Assembly: GCA_963842575.1 (NCBI GenBank)
Contig: CAWJGS010000004.1
Span: 124,001-188,000 of the forward strand
Reading direction: 5' to 3'
DNA length: 64,000 nt
DNA from: JACDER01 sp963842575
Lineage (GTDB): Bacteria > Actinomycetota > Thermoleophilia > Gaiellales > Gaiellaceae
Shown: positions 49,605-59,055 of the stretch, piece by piece
Layout: each line of letters opens with the position of its first letter
Position numbering within the stretch: the stretch's first letter is position 1
Program-made: the position numbers and the translations under genes
The notes under the pieces: generated by a model
What the model saw: only the letters and a program-made list of their open reading frames with translations
The model's database searches: none
Told to the model about the DNA's origin: nothing

Positions 49605-52600
49605 TTGCGCCGCTTCGCTCCATTGCTTGCCGTCGTCGCGGCGCTCACGGTCGTCGCACCGACCTTCGCAAAGCTCCAGCCGATCAAGCGCAGCTTCGGC
49701 GAGGTCACCCTCCCACGGCTGCGCGCCGGGACGCTGCAGATCCCCAGAGGCCACGCCGACGGCCGCATCCGCGTGATCGTCCGGCTGAAGCAGCCACCGC
49801 TCGCCGCGGTGTTCGGCCAGAGCGCGAAGAGCGCGGGCGAGCACCGCCTGAACGTCGCCTCTTCGTCGTCGCGCGCCTACCTGGCGCGGCTCACAAGCCT
49901 CCAGAACGCGGCCGCGGCACAGCTGAAGCGCGCGATCCCGACCATCCACCTGCAGCGGCGCTTCCAGGTCCTGCTCGACGGCATCACGGTGAGCGTCCCC
50001 AACCGCTCCTTGCCCCGCCTCGTCCGGCTGCCGTTCGTGAGCAAGGTCTACCCGAGCCTCACCTACACGGTGAACACGAACGAGAGCCCGCAGATCATCC
50101 AGGCCGACGCGCTCCACCAGCGCACGGGAGCCATGGGCGACGGCGTCAAGATCGCCGTCGTCGACACGGGCATCGACCAGACGAACCCGTTCCTGAACCC
50201 CGACGGGATGAACTTCCCGCCCGGGTTCCCCAGGGGCGGGAAGAAGTGGACGACGCCGAAGGTGATCGTCATGCGCGCGTTCCCCGGGCCCAACTCCGGG
50301 CGCGAGGGGCGAATCGGCGGCGACCCGGCGTTCCCGCACGGGACGCACGTGTCCGGCATAGCAGCGGGCCGCACCGGCACGGACGCGCCCCCGAGCGCCT
50401 CCCATCCCCAGGTCAACGACCTGAGCGGCGTGGCCCCGAAAGCATGGCTCGGCGCCTACCGCGTCTTCACGATCCCCACGCCGCTCGGCCAAAGCGCAAA
50501 CACGCCGGAGATCGTTGCGGCCTTCGAGTCGGCGGTGCGGGACGGGATGGACGTGATCAACTTCTCCGGCGGAGGGCCGCAGACGGACCCGGCCAACGAC
50601 GCGATGATGGAGACCGTCGCCAACGTCGTCCAGGCGGGCGTCGTCCCGGTCATCTCCGCGGGCAACGACCGCGACGACTTCGGCCTCGGCTCGGACGGCA
50701 GCCCCGGAACGGCGCCGGACGCGATCACCGTCGCCGCGGTGACCAACAACCACGTCTTCACGCCTACGCTCACCCTGGAGTCCCCCAGCCTCCCGGGCAT
50801 TCCGGCGAACGTTCCCATCCAGGAGGCGGTAGCGCCGAGCATCCCCAACGGCTGGGCGTTCAACGCGCAGCAGCTGACCGACATCGGCACGATCGTCGGC
50901 CGTGACGGGCAGGCCGTCGACCGGCACCTCTGCGGGCATGCCGACGATCCGAACGGAGCGTACAACCCGCTTCCGGCCGGCTCGCTGACCGGCTCGATCG
51001 CGCTCGTCTCGCGCGGCTACTGCGCCTTCGTCACCAAGGCCGAGCGCGTGCGGGAAGCAGGCGGGATCGGGATGGTGCTGGTGAACAACCGCGCCGGGAC
51101 GCCGAGCGGAATCCCGGTCGAGACCGCCGTCCCCTCCGGGATGATCTCCGACCTCGACGGAGAGCGGCTGCGCAACGCGCTGGCCGGCACGTCCGGCCGG
51201 GGCCAGATCAAGATCGACACGCAGATCCGCCAGATCCAGACCGACCGCGGCGGCGTGGTCACGTTCTTCTCCTCCGCCGGGCCCACCGCGTTCGGGCACC
51301 AGCTCAAGCCCGACGTGTCCGCTCCCGGCGGCGACATCCTCTCCTCGGTCACGAAGGCTCTCGACCCATCCCAGTTCGCGGTCTTCGACGGAACGAGCAT
51401 GTCGGCGCCGCACGTCACCGGGTCGGTCGCGCTGCTCGTCGAGCTCCACCCCACCTGGACGCCGCAGCAGATCAAGTCGGCGCTCATGACCACCGCGGGG
51501 CCCGCGTGGGGGAACACGGCGAGGACGCAAGAGGCACCGGTCACGCTGGAAGGCGCCGGGCTGATCAACGTCGACAAGGCGGACAACCCCCTCGTCTTCA
51601 CCGACCCGAGCTCGGTCTCGCTCGGCGACCTGAACGGGAACCACGGGAGCCGGAAGTCCCAGCTCGTGGTCGTGTCCGACGCCGGCGGCGGCGCCGGCAC
51701 GTGGCAGGTCGAGCTGGCGCCGCAGGCTGCCACCGCGGGCGCCAGCGTGCAGGTGCCGAGCTCGATCGACCTCGCTCCGGGTGGAACCGCGTCAGTCCCT
51801 CTGATCGCCACGGTCAGCCCCGGCGCGACCGAAGGGACGGACTACGGCTTCGTCCTCCTGCGCAAGGGCACCGAAACACGGCGCGTCCCGTACCTCTTCC
51901 TCGTCACGCGGCCCGCATTCGAGGGTGTCGACGCGAAGAACCTGGACGTCTATCAGGTGGGCACTACGAAGTCCGGCCCCTCGCGCGCCAACATCTACCG
52001 GTATCCGGAGTGGGCCTTCGGACCGCCGTCCGGTTACACGGCGCAGCCCCCGATGGACGAGGCCGGAGGGGAGAAGCTCTACACGACGCTGGTCAAGACG
52101 CCGATCGTCAACCTCGGCGTCGCCGTCATCGAGCGTTCGACGAACGCCATCATCGACCCGTTCTTTCTCGGCTCCCCCGACCAGAACGACGTCCAGGGCT
52201 ATGCCGGGACGCCGGTCAACGTGAACGGCTACATGTTCGACTACCACGCCGATCTAGGCGTCGCCGGCGCGGCCTTCCCACGGCAGCAGCGCTTCTGGGT
52301 GGCCGTCGACTCGGGCTCCGACCAGTTCACGGGCCGGCAGTTCCCCGGCGACTACCTGCTGAAGCTGTGGAAGAACGACGTCACGCCGCCGGCGGTGCGG
52401 CCCATCACGACGCGCGTCTCGGCGGGGCGGCCGCTGATCGCGGCGCGGGTGGTGGACAGGCAGTCCGGCATCGATCCCTTCTCGCTCGTCATCGCGTACA
52501 ACGGCGTGCTGGTGGGTGCGGCGGCCTACGACCCGGCCTCCGGGCTCGCGCTCTTCCCGCTACCCGTGCAGGCACCGGTGATAAAGCCCGGGAAGACGAA

Positions 52601-52989
52601 GGCGGTCATGGAGGCCTCCGACAACCAGGAGGCGAAGAACATCGCGAGCATCGGGAACAACCCGATGCCGAACACCACCTTCCGCTCCTTCGTCATCCGC
52701 GCCGTACAGGGCCCGGCCGTCTCGTGGCTGGTTCCGCCCGCAGGAGTGTGCGTGAAGAGAGTCGTCCGCCTGGGCGTATCCGCCACTTCGAGCGCGCGAG
52801 TGTCCTCAGTCCGCTTCTACGACGGCGAGAAGCTGATCAAGAAGGTGACAAAGGGCCCTGGAAGCCTGTACGTCGCCGACTGGCGCACCACCAAGGTGAA
52901 GACCGGCCGGCACACGCTCCGGGCGACAGCACTGGACGCGCCAGGGCCGCAGCTTCAGCGCGTCTCGCAGCCTTCGCGTTTGCCGGTAG
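49605..52989 (+). CDS. Secreted subtilisin-family serine protease (S8) with PA domain, frame-shifted at its end
   Basis: About 1100 residues from TTG 49605, with a signal peptide (RRFAPLLAVVAALTVVAPTF). An inhibitor-like propeptide precedes the catalytic domain. Asp is in KIAVVDTGIDQ (about residue 185), His in PHGTHVSGIAAG (about 245) and Ser in DGTSMSAPHVTGSVALL (about 596), with a PA domain between (LVSRGYCAFVTKAERVREAG). Then come beta-sandwich domains. In the given frame it runs on into an SDR. A one-base shift near 52935-52945 would end it naturally as QGRSFSASRSLRVCR at 52989, so I treat that as the true end. Confidence 0.85.
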
Positions 52990-53783
52990 ACCGCCGCGTC
53001 GCGCTCATAACCGGCGGCTCGAGCGGGATCGGGGCGGCAATCGCCCGGCGATTCGCGGCCGACGGCTGGCAGTGCGTGCTCCTGGCGCGCGGCGAAGAGC
53101 GCCTGCGGGCCGTCGCGGAGGAGATCGGCGCCGAGTACGAGCTCTGCGACGTCGCCGATCGCGCTCAGGTCGACGCCGTGGCCGAGCGAGTCCTCGCACG
53201 TCATCCGCAGATCAAGCTGGTCGTGTGCAGCGCGGGCATCCCCGGCCGGCACGGGTTTCTCCGCGCCGACCCGGAGGTGATCCAGCAGGTGATCGAGACG
53301 AACTACCTCGGGTCTGTCTGGACCGTCAGGGCCTTCCTGCCGGGACTGGAGGCCGCAGCGCCCTCCAATGTGGTGATGATCGTCTCCGTCGCCGGGCTCG
53401 TCGCGTTTCCGCCCTCGGGCCCGTACTCGGCGGCCAAGCACGCGCAGCTCGCCTTCTCTCGTGCAGTGACGGCGGACCTGAAGCCGCGCGGGATTCGCGT
53501 GCACACGGTCAACCCCGGTTTCGTCGAGACGGAAGGATTCCCGCAGAAGGGCTTCCTCGAAATGCCGGTCCTGGGCCGGCTCGTCGCCTTCCCGGACGAG
53601 GTCGCGCGCCATGTCGAGCGCGCGATCGAGCGGAAGCGCCGCGAGACGATGGTGCCCGCCTGGTACAGGATCGCTCCGCTAGCCCAGGCGCTCGTCCCCG
53701 GCCTCGTCCATCGGGCCGTCAGCCGCGCGCGCTACCGGAAACCGCGAGCGGATGCTCGCGCAGGTACTCGTCCGCCAGCCTGA
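52980..53783 (+). CDS. Short-chain dehydrogenase/reductase
   Basis: 267 residues from TTG 52980. DRRVALITGGSSGIGAAIAR is the nucleotide-binding TGxxxGIG, LVVCSAGIPG the NAG-type motif, VSVAGLVAFPPSGPYSAAKH the Ser and YxxxK catalytic set, and VNPGFVETEGF the PG motif. It oxidises or reduces a small alcohol or ketone. As read, the frame is fused to the subtilase; an SDR fused in frame behind a secreted protease is implausible and is best explained by one wrong base. The TTG overlaps the protease end by about 10 nt in that model. Confidence 0.88.
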   Translation: MPVDRRVALITGGSSGIGAAIARRFAADGWQCVLLARGEERLRAVAEEIGAEYELCDVADRAQVDAVAERVLARHPQIKLVVCSAGIPGRHGFLRADPEVIQQVIETNYLGSVWTVRAFLPGLEAAAPSNVVMIVSVAGLVAFPPSGPYSAAKHAQLAFSRAVTADLKPRGIRVHTVNPGFVETEGFPQKGFLEMPVLGRLVAFPDEVARHVERAIERKRRETMVPAWYRIAPLAQALVPGLVHRAVSRARYRKPRADARAGTRPPA

Positions 53784-54431
53784 GCTGCTTCGGGGTGTTG
53801 ACCGTCAGCCAGAGGCCTTCGTGGCGGAACGCGTGCAGCCGGCCCGCGGCCGCAAGCTCCGGGAAAGTCGTAGTTTCATGGTCGCCCCGCTCCGGCAGGC
53901 GCTCGACCGCCTCGTCGTCGAGCACGTAGACGCCGCAGCTGACCCAGACGGGGAGCGCGGCGTCCTCGCTGAACCCGGCCACGACGTCCTGCTCGTCCAC
54001 GTCGACCAGCCCGAACGGGCTCTTCGGCCGGACGACCGTGATCGTCGCCGCGGGGCCGCGCTCGCGATGGCGCGCGAGGAGCGCGCGGAAGTCGACGTCC
54101 AGCAGCTCGTCCCCGTTCAGAGCGAACACTGGGCCGTCCTCCTGGCGGACGCGCGCGGCGTTGCGCAGGCCGCCGCCCCGGCCGAGCCGCTCCGACTCGG
54201 GCGCGGTCGCGATCTCCGGTCCGAGCCCCTCGAGCGCGCGCTCGAACAGCTCCTCGGTTCCCGCCGAGCAGCTGACGATCACGCGGTCCACGCCCGCAGC
54301 GGCCAGTTGCTCCACCTGGTACGCGATCAGGGGCCGACCGGCGATCTCGACGAGCGGCTTCGGGACGCCCACCGGCCGCAGTCGCCGAGCCGCTCGGCCT
54401 TGCCGCCGGCGAGGATGAGTGCCTCGGTCAC
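53719..54431 (-). CDS. Sugar-phosphate nucleotidyltransferase (NTP_transferase), frameshifted near the start
   Basis: The main frame has VGVPKPLVEIAGRPLIAYQV, FALNGDELLDVDF (the metal-binding Asp), RPKSPFGLVDVDEQDVV and GLWLTVNTPKQLRLADEYLR, the pattern of HddC/RmlA-type enzymes that make NDP-sugars. The true start GTG 54431 opens in another frame with EALILAGGKAERLGD, the nucleotide-binding GGxxxR-type motif; one base is missing near 54390. The span (713 nt) fits a 714-nt gene. GTGA overlap with the methyltransferase. The 3' end overlaps the SDR end by 65 nt. Confidence 0.8.
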
Positions 54432-55150
54432 GAGATCCCGGGCTTGCGCATCAGGTACCAGCCGATCTCGACCGTGTACCGCTCGTGCCCGGGCGCCATC
54501 TCGAGGGCGCGCTGGCGGGCGATTCCCTCGCAGCCCGCGCGGTCGAGGTAGGACGAGATCTCCCGCTCCTCGCGCTCGAACTCCGTGCGCAGCAGGATGA
54601 GCCCGTTGGACTCGAACAGGTGGCTCATGTCCACGTCCGCCAGCGCCCGCGTGTGGGACGGGTCGCGCGCGCGCTCGAAGCGGTTGAGCTCGAACGCGAT
54701 CAGCGGATCGACCGGCGCGAGCTGGTCGACGACGAGGATGTAGCCGCCGGGGAGCGTGGTGCGCACGAGCTCGGCGACGACGAGCTCTGGCCGCGCGACG
54801 TGGTGGAAGGTGCGCACGCAGGCGGTTATGTCGAAGGATCCGAGGCCTTCCGGCAGCTTCGTGATGTCGCCCTCGACGAAGGACACGTTCGGGAACTCGC
54901 CCGCCCGCCGCCTCGCCTCCTCGAGCATCTTCGGGACCGCGTCGACGCCGACGACCTCGCGCACCAGCGGCGCGATCGCGAACGCCAGGGCTCCCGTCCC
55001 GGTTCCCAGATCGAGCACGCGCTCGTCTCCGCGCGGATCGAGGAACCGGCGGAGATGCTCACGCACCGCCTCGCGGCGCGACTCCTCCAGCTCGGCGAGC
55101 TGGGGCGCGCTCTCGGAGAAGCGCTCGTGCAGGGCGTCGCTGTCGGTCAT
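54428..55150 (-). CDS. Class I SAM-dependent methyltransferase (UbiE-like)
   Basis: 240 residues from ATG 55150. VLDLGTGTGALAFAIAPLVR is motif I, VVGVDAVPKMLEEARRRAG motif II, and FDITACVRTFHHVARPELV motif IV, followed by LVRTTLPGGYILVVDQLAPV. Substrate may be a small molecule or lipid. Lies between the nucleotidyltransferase and the CCA-type gene with 4-nt overlaps on both sides. Confidence 0.87.
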   Translation of the reverse strand: MTDSDALHERFSESAPQLAELEESRREAVREHLRRFLDPRGDERVLDLGTGTGALAFAIAPLVREVVGVDAVPKMLEEARRRAGEFPNVSFVEGDITKLPEGLGSFDITACVRTFHHVARPELVVAELVRTTLPGGYILVVDQLAPVDPLIAFELNRFERARDPSHTRALADVDMSHLFESNGLILLRTEFEREEREISSYLDRAGCEGIARQRALEMAPGHERYTVEIGWYLMRKPGIS

Positions 55151-56172
55151 GTCCCTGCCTTGCGGCGCACGAGCTCGAGCGCCTCGTCGCGCGTCGAGAT
55201 CGTCCCCGCCGCCCGCTCCTCCTCGACGAGCTCGAGCAGGCGCCCGATCTCGGGCCCCGGCGGCATACCGAGCTCGTCGCCGCGCAGGAGCGGCCCGGCT
55301 GGATCGACTTCGCGCGCGGCCTCGATCGCCACGAGCAACTCGTCGCTGCCGCCGTGCAGCCGCGCCGCGTCGGTTGCCCACGGCTCGGTCCCCCGCCGGA
55401 AACGATGGATTGCCCGCGGGGAAAGGTCGATCGGCAGCTCCGCGCTCAGCACGCAGCGAGCGTACCGCCTGAGCTGGTTCGAGATGGGCAACCGTTCCAG
55501 CGACTCGCCGAAGACTCCCGTCAGGAGCAGGCGGGTGTCACCCGGGGCCGCGCGCTCGAGACGGTCGAGGGAGCCGCCGAGCGGCTCGAGCAGACCAAGC
55601 TCGGCGAGGCGGGGATACGCCTGCGCCGAGAGCTGCGCGAGCTCGCCGAGAATGCGCTCCCCGGCTGGGCGGGTGACGAGTCCGGCGTCGCGCCGGATGA
55701 GCTCCTCGGTTTCCGGGTCGATCATGAATCCCAGCTGGTCCTCGAGCCGGACGGCCCGCAACAGGCGGAGCGGGTCGTCCCGGAACACGCTCTCGCGCAC
55801 CGCACGGATGAGGCGCCGGTCGAGGTCGCGGTGGCCGCCGAAGGGGTCGAGCTCGTCCCCGCCGGCGAGTGGGCGCGCGATCGCGTTGATCGTGAAATCG
55901 CGGTCGGCGAGGTCCTGTTCGATGCCGTCTGCAAGCGGCGTGAAGTCGACGGTGCGCCCGTCGCGGTACGCGACTCGCCAGGCTCCGTGCGGGCCTGAGA
56001 GCCGGAAGACGGCGCCCCCTGCGCGCTTCCCGAACGCGTCCGCGGCGGCCTTCGGATCGCCCGTAGCGATGTCGAGATCGAGCACCTCCTTTCCCAGGAG
56101 CTCGTCCCGGATCGCGCCGCCGACGATCCACGCGGCTTCCCCGGCGAGCACCTCCCGTGCCTCATCCAGCAT
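55147..56172 (-). CDS. tRNA nucleotidyltransferase/poly(A) polymerase-family protein
   Basis: 341 residues. WIVGGAIRDELLGKEVLDLD is the polymerase-beta nucleotidyltransferase motif with catalytic acids, DRDFTINAIARPLAGG the next conserved block and FRDDPLRLLRAVRLEDQLG the template-like ERA/flexible region. The C-terminus is helical. It could add CCA to tRNAs, which are not encoded with CCA here (see tRNA-Pro), though a poly(A) polymerase or A-adding variant cannot be ruled out. Start ATG 56172 lies inside the end of alr. Confidence 0.88.
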   Translation of the reverse strand: MLDEAREVLAGEAAWIVGGAIRDELLGKEVLDLDIATGDPKAAADAFGKRAGGAVFRLSGPHGAWRVAYRDGRTVDFTPLADGIEQDLADRDFTINAIARPLAGGDELDPFGGHRDLDRRLIRAVRESVFRDDPLRLLRAVRLEDQLGFMIDPETEELIRRDAGLVTRPAGERILGELAQLSAQAYPRLAELGLLEPLGGSLDRLERAAPGDTRLLLTGVFGESLERLPISNQLRRYARCVLSAELPIDLSPRAIHRFRRGTEPWATDAARLHGGSDELLVAIEAAREVDPAGPLLRGDELGMPPGPEIGRLLELVEEERAAGTISTRDEALELVRRKAGT

Positions 56173-57182
56173 CGACGACCTCCCGCTCCGCGCGAGCGGG
56201 CCCGGACTCGATCCGGCTCGTGATCTCGTAGTTGATCGTCCCGGCGTGGCGCGCGTGCTCCTCGGCGAGCAGCCCGTCGCCGATGATCGTCACCGGTCTC
56301 GCCGACGGGGAGCTCCCGCGGCAGCTCGACCGCGAACGAGTCCATGGACACGGTCCCGACCGCCCTGCAGCGCTCGCCGGCGACCAACACCTCGGTGCCG
56401 GTCAGGTCGCGGCGGAAGCCGTCCGCATAGCCGACGGGGACGAGCCCGATCCAGGTGTGACGCTCGGCGGCGTAACGCCGGCCGTAGCCGGTGCTCTCCC
56501 CTGGGTAGAGCTCCTTGACCTGGGCCAGGCGGCTGCGCCAGCCGAGAACCGGCTCGAGCCGGTTCTCCGCGGGATCCGTCCCGAACGGCGAGAGGCCGTA
56601 CAGCGCGACGCCGCAGCGGGCGGCCTCGAAGCGGGCGTCGGGGATGCGGAGCGCGGCGGCCGAGTTCGCCGCGTGGCGGATGAGCTTCGGGTAGCGGTCG
56701 GTCGCCTCGCGGAAGAGCTCGAGCTGGCGGCCGGCGAAGACGGTGTCCGTGTCGGCCGTCGCCAGGTGTGTCATGAGGCCGACGACGTTCTCGGTGGGCT
56801 CCGGGAGCTCCGCGTAACCGAAGCGCCCCATCCCGGTGTCGAGCTTCAGGTGCACGGGGACGTCCTCGGGGATCCGGCCGGCGCCCACGACGAGCTCGAG
56901 CCGGGCCTCGCGGGCGGTGGCCTGCTCGTGTTCCTCCGTCGGCCCCATGACGAGTATGCGCGCCTCGCGGAACGCGTCTCGCAACGCGATCCCCTCCGGC
57001 ACCGTGACGACGCAGAGTGCCGCGGCGCCCGCCTCCAGCGCAGCGCGGGCCGCGTCGCGCGCCCCGTGCCCGTAGCCGTCGGCCTTGACGACCGCCCACA
57101 GCTCGGCGCCCTGCAGCTCCTCGAGCAGCCGCGCCGCGTTTCGTCGCAGCGCGCCGAGGTCAATCGAGATCTTCGAACGCAT
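56162..57182 (-). CDS. alr: Alanine racemase, frameshifted near the C-terminus
   Basis: PLP enzyme making D-alanine for peptidoglycan. AVVKADGYGHGARDAARAAL holds the PLP lysine, HLKLDTGMGRFGYAELPEP and GESTGYGRRYAAERHTW the substrate and second-base regions, and VPVGYADGFRRDLTG with GTVSMDSFAVELP the C-terminal domain. After residue about 295 (near 56296) the reading frame loses its sense; deleting one G there restores TVTIIGDGLLAEEHARHAGT and the family ending NYEITSRI, with a stop at 56162 that overlaps the next gene start. Total about 339 residues, normal for Alr. A sequence error is most likely. Confidence 0.88.
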
Positions 57183-58503
57183 CCGGAAGAGCCTCGATCA
57201 CGTCGCCGGCGACCATCCCGCGCGGCCAGCCCGAGCGAAGCGCGGCCAGGCCGTGGGCCATCGTGGCGGCAGCGGCGGCGAGCCGCGGCTCCATCCGCTT
57301 GGCCAGGAACGCGGCGGTGATCCCGGTGAGGACGTCTCCGGTCCCCGCGGTCGCGAGCGCCGGAGTCGTGTGCGTGCCGTGGACGAGGACTCCTTCGCCG
57401 GGCGCGCCGATCAGCGTGTCGGCGCCCTTGAGCAAGACAACGCAGTTGAACCGTTCGACCGCGCGGCCCAGCGCCTCGAGCCGGTGCGCGTCCACCCAGG
57501 ACGATTTCTCCCCGATCAGCCGTCCCAGCTCGCCGGAATGGGGCGTGAGCACGGTCGCCGCCTGCCGCTCGAAGGGCTCGAGGTCGTACAGCGCGTCGGC
57601 ATCGACGACGGCCGGGACGTCCGTTTCCTCGAGCAGGCGGCGGACGAGCGTCTTCTTCTCCGCCGAGCGGCCGAGGCCCGGTCCGAGCGCGAGAGCCCCC
57701 GCGCGGCCGGCCGCGTCGAAAACCTCCTCGAGCGGCCTTTTGACGGCCTCGACGACGAGCGTCTCGAGAACCGGGAGAGACTCCTTCGGCGCAGCGACGG
57801 CGACGTAGCCGGCGTCCGCGCGGAACGCGGCGCGCGAGGCCAGCGCGGCGGCGCCCGACATGCCCTGCGAGCCGCCGACGACGAGCACCGAGCCCGACGA
57901 GTACTTGTTGTCGCCTTCCGTCTTGCGCGGCACAACCTCGAGAATCGCGGGCGAGACGAGCCGGTGCTCGGTTTCTCCGTGTTCGAGCCCGATGGCGACG
58001 ACCTCGACCTCGCCGGCGTGGAAGCGGCCCGGCGCGACCAGGAGGCCGACCTTGGGGCCGTGAAAGGTGACGGTCAGGTCGGCGTGGACCGCCGCGCCCG
58101 CGACCTCGCCGGTGGAGGCGTCCACCCCCGACGGGACATCGACCGAGACGACGGGCACGCCGGCGGCGTTGATCTGCTCGATCTGACTCGCGGCCTCCGG
58201 CCGGGGCTCGCCCTGGAAGCCGGTGCCGAAGAGGGCGTCGACGATGACGTCTGTGTCCGTCGGGACGTCTTCTCCCGGCTCGACGACCTCGGCCCCGAGC
58301 AGCCCGGCCGCGATCCGCCCGTCGCCGCCGTTCGACCCCTTGCCGCAGACCGCGATGACGCGGGCGCCGGGATAGTGGTGGGAGACCGCCGCGGCAACCG
58401 CACCGCCGGCTCGGTTCATCAGCTCGGGAATCGAGTCGGGATACCGCGGATAGCGCTCTTCCGCCGCGCGCATCTCTTCCGAGGTGTAGAGCGGCTCAAG
58501 CAT
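57160..58503 (-). CDS. nnrD: Bifunctional NAD(P)H-hydrate epimerase/dehydratase
   Basis: 447 residues joining YjeF_N and YjeF_C. The N-terminal epimerase has AVCGKGSNGGDGRIAAGLLG and VDVPSGVDASTGEVAG; the C-terminal ADP/ATP-dependent dehydratase has VVVGGSQGMSGAAALASRAA, VDADALYDL, LTPHSGELGRLIG and TAGTGDVLTGITAAFLA. It repairs hydrated NAD(P)H. The ATG at 58503 overlaps a stop (ATGCTTGA) that ends a relic acpS tail, so it was probably coupled to acpS. Overlaps alr by 23 nt. Confidence 0.95.
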   Translation of the reverse strand: MLEPLYTSEEMRAAEERYPRYPDSIPELMNRAGGAVAAAVSHHYPGARVIAVCGKGSNGGDGRIAAGLLGAEVVEPGEDVPTDTDVIVDALFGTGFQGEPRPEAASQIEQINAAGVPVVSVDVPSGVDASTGEVAGAAVHADLTVTFHGPKVGLLVAPGRFHAGEVEVVAIGLEHGETEHRLVSPAILEVVPRKTEGDNKYSSGSVLVVGGSQGMSGAAALASRAAFRADAGYVAVAAPKESLPVLETLVVEAVKRPLEEVFDAAGRAGALALGPGLGRSAEKKTLVRRLLEETDVPAVVDADALYDLEPFERQAATVLTPHSGELGRLIGEKSSWVDAHRLEALGRAVERFNCVVLLKGADTLIGAPGEGVLVHGTHTTPALATAGTGDVLTGITAAFLAKRMEPRLAAAAATMAHGLAALRSGWPRGMVAGDVIEALPDAFEDLD

Positions 58504-58558
58504 CCCGTGGCGACACCACGCAGATCGCGGCGGCGAGCTCGCGCGAGTGCGTCATCAA
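58496..58558 (-). pseudogene. Relic second acpS 3' end
   Basis: Just upstream of nnrD the minus strand reads LMTHSRELAAAICVVSPRDA, closely matching the C-terminus of the intact acpS at 58690 (SMTHSRELAAAVCIVSERDR). The first 23 bases of the match are identical and the rest has diverged. The relic's stop overlaps the nnrD start codon, the arrangement expected for the original acpS end. Copy B of the dispersed repeat separates it from the present acpS. Confidence 0.65.
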
Positions 58559-58559
58559 G

Positions 58560-58659
58560 CACGGGGGAACCCATGGTTCCCCCGTGAGCCCCCTCCTTCG
58601 CACTGTCTTGAATTCCAACGCCCGATTGGGCTCTCGCCGGGCGAAGCCCGGCTTCGCCC
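58560..58659. repeat. Dispersed two-hairpin repeat, copy B
   Basis: CACGGGGGAACC and GGTTCCCCCGTG pair around a 3-nt loop (58560-58586), AGCCCCCTCCTTC follows, and a second hairpin GCCGGGC-gaa-GCCCGGC lies at 58636-58652 followed by TTCGCCC. The same blocks in the same order occur at 23396-23543. The spacer between hairpins is 49 nt here and 96 nt there. The copy sits between acpS and its relic tail. Confidence 0.7.
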
Positions 58660-58689
58660 AGTAGGCGCGTGTCGGACTCCCGCGCCTGA

Positions 58690-59055
58690 TCATCGGTCTC
58701 GCTCCGAGACGATGCAGACCGCAGCCGCGAGCTCGCGCGAGTGCGTCATCGACAGCTCGATTGCGCCGGCCTCGACGCGCTCCGCCCAGGCGGCCGTCCT
58801 CCCCGACAGGTGCACTCCGGGCTTGGGGCGGCCGCGGATCTCGATCTCCCGCCAGGTGAAATAGACGCCCGAGCCGAGCGCCTTACCGACCGCCTCCTTG
58901 CCCGCGAACCGCGCCGCGTAGTGCTGCGCCGGGTTCGGACGTGAGTCGCAGTAGGCGCGCTCGGCCTCGGTGAAGCAGCGCTCCCTGAACCCGGGGTAGC
59001 GGTCGAGCGCGCGCGCCACGCGCCCGATCTCGATCAGGTCAATTCCAATCCTCAC
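58690..59055 (-). CDS. acpS: Holo-[acyl-carrier-protein] synthase
   Basis: 121 residues. MRIGIDLIEIGRVARALDR carries the first metal-binding Asp, RFAGKEAVGKALGSG the second conserved block with the Glu and Lys, and ELSMTHSRELAAAVCIVSER the C-terminal His/Ser strand. It moves the phosphopantetheine arm from CoA to acyl carrier protein. Its ATG overlaps the end of the HAD gene upstream. The extreme C-terminus appears to be duplicated downstream. Confidence 0.95.
   Translation of the reverse strand: MRIGIDLIEIGRVARALDRYPGFRERCFTEAERAYCDSRPNPAQHYAARFAGKEAVGKALGSGVYFTWREIEIRGRPKPGVHLSGRTAAWAERVEAGAIELSMTHSRELAAAVCIVSERDR

Noticed and set aside
49386..51644. Large minus-strand open frame opposite the subtilase
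   Set aside because: Antisense shadow; catalytic Asp, His and Ser motifs are on the plus strand.
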